This document shows, in pieces, positions 59,591-64,000 of a stretch of DNA of 64,000 nucleotides. Below the pieces are notes generated by a model. The model ran no database searches and was not told the DNA's origin. It saw nothing but the letters and a program-made list of their open reading frames with translations. This DNA comes from Aselliscus stoliczkanus (taxonomy: Eukaryota > Chordata > Mammalia > Chiroptera > Hipposideridae): NCBI GenBank assembly GCA_033961575.1, contig CM066737.1, positions 66,670,771-66,734,770 on the forward strand. The letters run 5' to 3'. The translations under genes and the position numbers were made by a program. Every line of letters starts with the position of its first letter. The first letter of the stretch is position 1.

Positions 59591-60169
59591 GGTATATTAG
59601 GGCAGATAACTTGTCTCTTTGTATGTCCATGAAATGGAGAGGAATTTTGCCTCAGGAGCAAAGTGGATTAAATCAATGAATCTTATCTGCTCCTGGTCTA
59701 GGTTCAGAAGATGAAATTTTGAGCTTTCACTTAAGGCTGCAATGGTATGACACTTTTGGAGATCTTGGAATGGAGTGAATACATTTTACATGTGAAAGAG
59801 ACATAGATCATTAGGGCCAAGTGGTGGAATTTGGCAAGAACATTCTAATGTAACCCCTAATGATACATGCCTTATATAATCCCCTTCCAATGAGTGTTGC
59901 AAAACTTCTGACTTGCTTCTAGCCAATAAAATATGGCACAGTTGACCAGGCAGTCATTGACATAATTATGTTTTATAAGAGCCTGTCTTAGCTGAGTGGA
60001 AAGTGTGATTCTCTTTCTGGCTTTCAAGTATGGGAGTAGTTTAATACATAGCAACAGATTACTGATATTTAGATAGACATGGATACAAAGATATAAATAT
60101 AGATACTTTTTAAAAAGTCTTCTGCATTTATTCAGATATTTAATCTTTCTGTTGTTCTTCATTCCTTCC
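59591..60169 (+). repeat. MaLR internal and LTR remnants
   Basis: TTTTGAGCTTTCACTTAAGG and TAGGGCCAAGTGGTGGAATT resemble the end of MaLR internal sequence. GACTTGCTTCTAGCCAATAA and TTATGTTTTATAAGAGCC near 59905-59980 resemble an old LTR. Decayed; boundaries approximate. Confidence 0.4.
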
Positions 60170-61077
60170 TGAAGATCTGGAATTCCATCTGTTTCCATAT
60201 GGTATCTTCAGCCTGAAAAACTTGTTTTAACACATCTTACAGGGCAGATCTGCTGGAGACAAATTGTTTTATATTTTATCTGTCTCAAAAATGTCTTTAG
60301 CTTCTCTTTCATTTTATAAAAATGAACTATTTAAGTATAATTTTATGCAATAAAAGTTTTATATTTAATTTATAGTTCAATGATTTTGACATATATATAC
60401 AGCCATGTAATGTATTGCCATAAGCAAGGCATAATCCTTTACCACCATCCCAAAAGTCTACCATATACCTCTTCCCAGTAAACCTCTGCTCCCCATTCCA
60501 GGAAGTAGGCAACACTGATCTACTTTCCATCACTGGATTAGAATCATCTTTTCTAGAGTTTCATATAAATGCAATCTTACAGTGTATTCTTTTCTGATTG
60601 GTACATAATGATGCTGGGAGTCATATGTGTTGCTGTGTATATCAGCAATTTGTTCATTTTTATTACTGGGTAGTGTTCCTTTTTGTGGATATACCACAAT
60701 CTGTTTATTTATTCTCTTGTTCATGGATATTTGGGTAGTTTCCAGTTTTTCCCTATTATAACTACAACTACTATTAACATTTATGAACAAGTCTATTTGT
60801 GAACTTATATTTTATACATCCTGGGTAAGTACCTAAGAATGGCGTTGCTGAGTAACAAGTAGGTGTATATTTAAACTAAGAGATGAGCAGATTGTTCTCC
60901 AAAATAGTTGCACTATTTTCTATTCCCATCAACATTCTTATGAGCCAATTGTACCATATCCTTGCTAACACATGGTATTGTCTAGTATTTCTAATTTTAG
61001 CTGTTCTAGTGGGTGCATAATGTCATGTTATTTTAGTTTTAATTTATATTTTTCTGGTGACTGATAATATTGAACAC

Positions 61078-61583
61078 TGTGGTAGGCAGAATAATGAATC
61101 CCAAAGATGTCCACGTCCTAATCCCAGGAATCTATGAATATGTTATATTACATGGCAAAATGAACTGTATAGGTGTGATTAAGGTTTAAGGACTCTGAAT
61201 TAAGATTATCTGGGATTATCTGAGTGGGTCCAACCTAAGCACATTAGTCCTTAAAAATGGAGAACATTTTCCAGCTGAGGTCAGAGTCAGTGGCAGATAT
61301 GACTATTGAAAGTTGGTCAAAGAGATGTAAGGCTGTTGATGTCAGGCTTTGAAGATGGAGAAAGGGGGCCATACATCAAGGAATATGGGAGTCTTTAGAA
61401 GCTGAAATGGGGGGAAAGGGAGTCTTTCCTAGAGCCTGTATAAAGGAATGCAGCCCTGCATATACATATTAGTTTTAGCCCATTGCCAGATTTCTAACCT
61501 ACAGAACTCTGAGATAATAAATTTGTGTTGCTTTAAACCACTAAATGGTCATTTGTTACAGTAGTCATAGGAAATTAATGCCA
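61078..61583 (+). mobile_element. MaLR/ERVL-type solo LTR
   Basis: Starts TGTGGTAGGCAGAATAATGA, with CAAAGATGTCCACGTCCTAA, TTACATGGCAAAATGAACTG and the poly(A) region GATAATAAATTTGTGTTGCT; ends GGAAATTAATGCCA. It is full-length against the placental LTR I know by this wording. Target duplication not clear. Confidence 0.75.
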
Positions 61584-61732
61584 GTACATTTATTGTGCTT
61601 ATGTGCCATTCATATATCTTCTTTGGTGAAGTGTCTGTTCAAATATTTTATCCAAATATTGGATTGTGTGAATTTTTATAATTGAGTTTTACAAATTGTT
61701 TACAACTATTGGACACAAGTCATTTGTCAAAC

Positions 61733-62402
61733 TGTCACGTTACTGCATGACAGAGCAGGTGGGAGTGGAGAAGGGACTGTGAAAGGTTAAGGAAAAGAGA
61801 GAGAGACACAAAATAGAAGAGAAAGCAGTTTGCCAGGAGACCCCAGCCTCGTGGACTGGAGCCCAGAATCAGACCTGACTGTTCCTTTTATTATCTTACA
61901 CATAAGCAAGGGTCAATGTAGCTTCCATGTCTGTGAGTCTCACACCCAAGAATTATCTGGGCCTAATTTCCCATGCCTGCAAACTCCTATTACCAGTGGC
62001 CCCATGAGGTTATTGTCATGCACCTCTAAGAGACAGAAGCTTCCTCTGCCAAGGCTTACTGACAAGAATGCAGGGAGGACAGGTATTATCATATCAATAG
62101 GTCATTTCACAGGCAGGCTGCCAGAACCTCAAGCAAGGGGTTTATGCCCCTTTTCTCCTCTCCCTGATTTCTCCTATGGCACTCACTTGTACCCACGGGT
62201 ACCCACTGGCTCCCACGGGCACCCATGGCACCCATGTGACCGCGTCTGGCTTGGGTTGTCCCTTTCGTGGGATCTTACCTGTCTCTGACTGGTTGGCTAT
62301 CCTTTGGTGCCAAGTGGGGATAGATACAGTAAGCATAATATTGAAGTTATTATCTGTCTTTATGGAGAGGTGCATGGAGGCAGATAGGCAGGTTATGTGA
62401 CA
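61733..62402 (-). mobile_element. Solo LTR with perfect 6-bp target duplication
   Basis: The 670-bp element is bounded by TGTCAC (61733-61738) and GTGACA (62397-62402). TCAAAC flanks it on both sides (61727-61732 and 62403-62408). AATAAA on the minus strand at 61892-61887. It aligns with 11722-12379 over its length (CCTTTTATTATCT; GAGACAGAAGCTTCCTCTGC; TCTTACCTGTCTCTGACTGG). A 6-bp duplication fits class II ERVs. The 152-codon frame inside is an artefact. Confidence 0.9.
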
Positions 62403-62408
62403 TCAAAC

Positions 62409-63030
62409 GTATTACATTTGTTTCTTATTGCTGCATAAGTTACCACAAACTTATCAACTTAAATCAACTCAAATTTATTATCTCACAATACCCACGAACC
62501 AAGAATTTGTGAACGGCTTAACTGGGTCCACTTTTCAAGCTATAATCAAAGTATCAAAGTGTTAGAAGGGATTGTGATTCTTACCTGAAGCTCAGTATTA
62601 TTGTCCATGCTTGTTGGTTGTTGGAAGAAACTATTTCCTTGTGGTTATATGACTGAGGTCCCTGTGATCTTGCTTGTTGTTTTCCAGGGACTACTCTCTG
62701 AGCCTAAAGACCATCCTTAGTTCCTTGCCATGTGGCTGCATAGGCAATTTAAAACATATGTGTTTGCTTTCTTACAGGTAACAGAAACACATCTGCTGCT
62801 GCTTTTTTGTTTGGTTTAAAGATTCACCCATTTTTTTAGGTTAGACCCACCCAGGATAAACTCCCACTTGTTTAACTCAAAGTCAAATAGTAAGTAGCCT
62901 AACCATGGGAATGATACCCCATTATATTCACTTGTCTTTCCCACAGGTAAGAGAAGGGGGTAATGCAAGGTGTGTACACCAGAGAGTCAGGAGGCACTAC
63001 CTTAGAATTCTGCCCATCACACACATGCAT
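62409..63030 (-). mobile_element. MaLR/ERVL-type LTR, reverse
   Basis: TTTCTTATTGCTGCATAAGT, TCAAATTTATTATCTCACAA, GGGACTACTCTCTGAGCCTA, and the right end AGAATTCTGCCCATCACAC match the reverse of an MLT1-like LTR similar to that at 61078 but in opposite orientation. Confidence 0.65.
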
Positions 63031-63140
63031 TGCAAAGATTTTTCTCCTAAATCGTGACTTCTCTTTCTATTTCAAAATGTCTTCCAAAGAGCAAAGTTTC
63101 CTAATTTTTGTAGATTCTATCTTTTTGTACATTTATAGTT

Positions 63141-63705
63141 TTTTTTTAATTTAAATTTTTATTTTTTAATTAGTTTCAGGTGTACAACACAATGCAACAG
63201 TTATACTCTTTACCCCCCAAAGTGACAACCCCCTCCCCCAGTTCGCCACCCCACTCCTCTCCCCCATATCATACATATCCACTATAATTCCTTTGATTCC
63301 CTTCCACAGTATACTCCACATCCCATGACTATCTATATATTCAGTTACAGTTGGCATACAATATTATACAACATCAGCTTCAGGTGTACAGTGCAGTGAT
63401 CAAGCCTCTACTCCATCCATGAAGTGGTCTCCCTAACAAGACATGTGACTATCTGACATGCCACAAAATTTTTACAATATTATTATATTCCCCGAACTGT
63501 GTTTTATATCCCTGTGGCAATATTGAAGTTGTCTATTCATGCTGTCTAATCCCTCCCCCTTCCCCCTGATCCCCACCCCCCTTCCAACTAGCAAGCCTCA
63601 GTTTTTCCTCTATATCTATGAGTCTGTTTACTTTGATTGTTCATTCAGTTTTTCATATTCCACATATAAGTGAAATCATATGATACTTGTCTTTCTCCGA
63701 CTGAC
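63141..63705 (-). mobile_element. L1 3' UTR, reverse, part of a twin-primed insertion
   Basis: TTAGTTTCAGGTGTACAACA, CATCCCATGACTATCTATAT, GAAGTGGTCTCCCTAACAAG and ATTCCACATATAAGTGAAAT follow the L1 3' UTR in reverse. C-rich stretches (63213-63264) are the complement of the G-rich 3' UTR tract. Confidence 0.88.
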
Positions 63706-64000
63706 CCAACATAGGAACTCCTAATTACATATAACAGATTTAGACAGACATAAAGACAGAGATCAACAGTAACACTATCATAGTAGGGGACTTCAACACC
63801 CCATTGTCACCAATGGACAGACCCTTTAGACAGGAAATCAACACAGAAAGAGGTGCCTTAAATGACACTTTAGACCAGCTGGACTTCATTGATATTTTTA
63901 GAGCATTTCACCCTGAAAAAACAGAATATACATTCTTCTCAAGTACACATGGGACATTTTGCAAGATAGACCACATGTTAGTCCACAAAAAAAGTCTCAG
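63706..64000 (+). mobile_element. Inverted L1 ORF2 endonuclease segment, cut by window end
   Basis: AACATAGGAACTCCTAATTA, then GTAGGGGACTTCAACACCCC (VGDFNTP) and CTGGACTTCATTGATATTTT (LDFIDIF) are endonuclease-domain sequence in plus orientation, directly joined to the reversed 3' UTR. The orientation switch is typical of twin priming. This segment keeps its reading frame over most of its visible length. Confidence 0.88.

Larger units (their letters stand above)
60170..63140 (-). mobile_element. Old L1 3' region interrupted by three LTRs
   Basis: GTTCAATGATTTTGACATAT, GGTAGTTTCCAGTTTTTCCC, GCACTATTTTCTATTCCCAT (60300-61077), then ATTCATATATCTTCTTTGGTG (61584-61732) and GTCTTCCAAAGAGCAAAGTT (63080-63140) are consecutive parts of one reversed L1M 3' UTR/ORF2 end. 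LTRs occupy 61078-61583, 61733-62402 and 62409-63030. The first 130 bp may belong to a separate L1 5'-region piece. Confidence 0.65.

Noticed and set aside
61830..62288. 152-codon open frame
   Set aside because: It lies wholly within a solo LTR with defined ends and target duplication, is repetitive in composition and matches no protein family.

Overview
This window is AT-rich mammalian nuclear DNA, an intergenic or deep-intronic stretch built almost entirely of transposable elements. I see no intact host gene, no rRNA or tRNA gene, no CRISPR array and no operon-like layout. The repeats are placental: L1 LINEs of several ages, MIR and L2 relics, MER20 (hAT-Charlie), Tigger1, MaLR-type LTRs, and young lineage-specific tRNA-derived SINEs whose head begins GGCCGGCCGAGTGG. 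Alu and B1 are absent. The young SINE together with recent-looking mariner elements points to a laurasiatherian, most likely a bat; that assignment is inference.

Layout. 1-2.75 kb: two nested minus-strand L1s. 2.77-3.25 kb: a solo LTR. 3.3-15.6 kb: mostly old or unique sequence with scattered SINEs, MIR, MER20, Tigger, an L2 relic, a degenerate 21-bp tandem array (8.2-8.5 kb), a 172-bp duplicated segment (9.4 and 14.8 kb) and one recognisable gene relic, a processed pseudogene of DCUN1D1 (minus strand, about 12.4-13.3 kb), broken by a SINE and followed by a solo LTR. 15.7-19.2 kb: an internally deleted L1 (ORF1 plus the ends of ORF2). 20.2-28.4 kb: a near-full-length L1 carrying two SINEs, two GAAA microsatellites and a mariner that itself carries a SINE. 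28.4-31.3 kb: old L1, LTR and MER20 relics. 31.4-36.0 kb: an L1 with a 4.6-kb body, clear target-site duplications and a 247-codon open ORF2 C-terminus. 36-41.5 kb: MIR, truncated L1 3' ends, a SINE and unique DNA. 41.5-52.7 kb: old minus-strand L1 interrupted by a second internally deleted plus-strand L1 (46.7-49.2 kb) and a SINE. 53.2-56.4 kb: a 5'-truncated L1 with a mariner fragment. 56.4-60 kb: MaLR LTR and internal sequence. 60-63.1 kb: an old L1 broken by three LTRs. 63.1-64 kb: an L1 with an inverted 5' segment, cut by the window end.

The main biological theme is non-autonomous parasitism. Two L1 copies share one ORF2 deletion junction (a HAL1-like lineage). Two mariner copies share one 5' deletion that leaves only the catalytic core of the transposase. 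Three 78-81 bp palindromes are mariner-type MITEs. The SINEs occur in two discrete lengths, and the long form carries a polyadenylation signal and a TCTTT-type terminator. Target-site duplications could be read directly for many of these insertions and fix the nesting order at several places.
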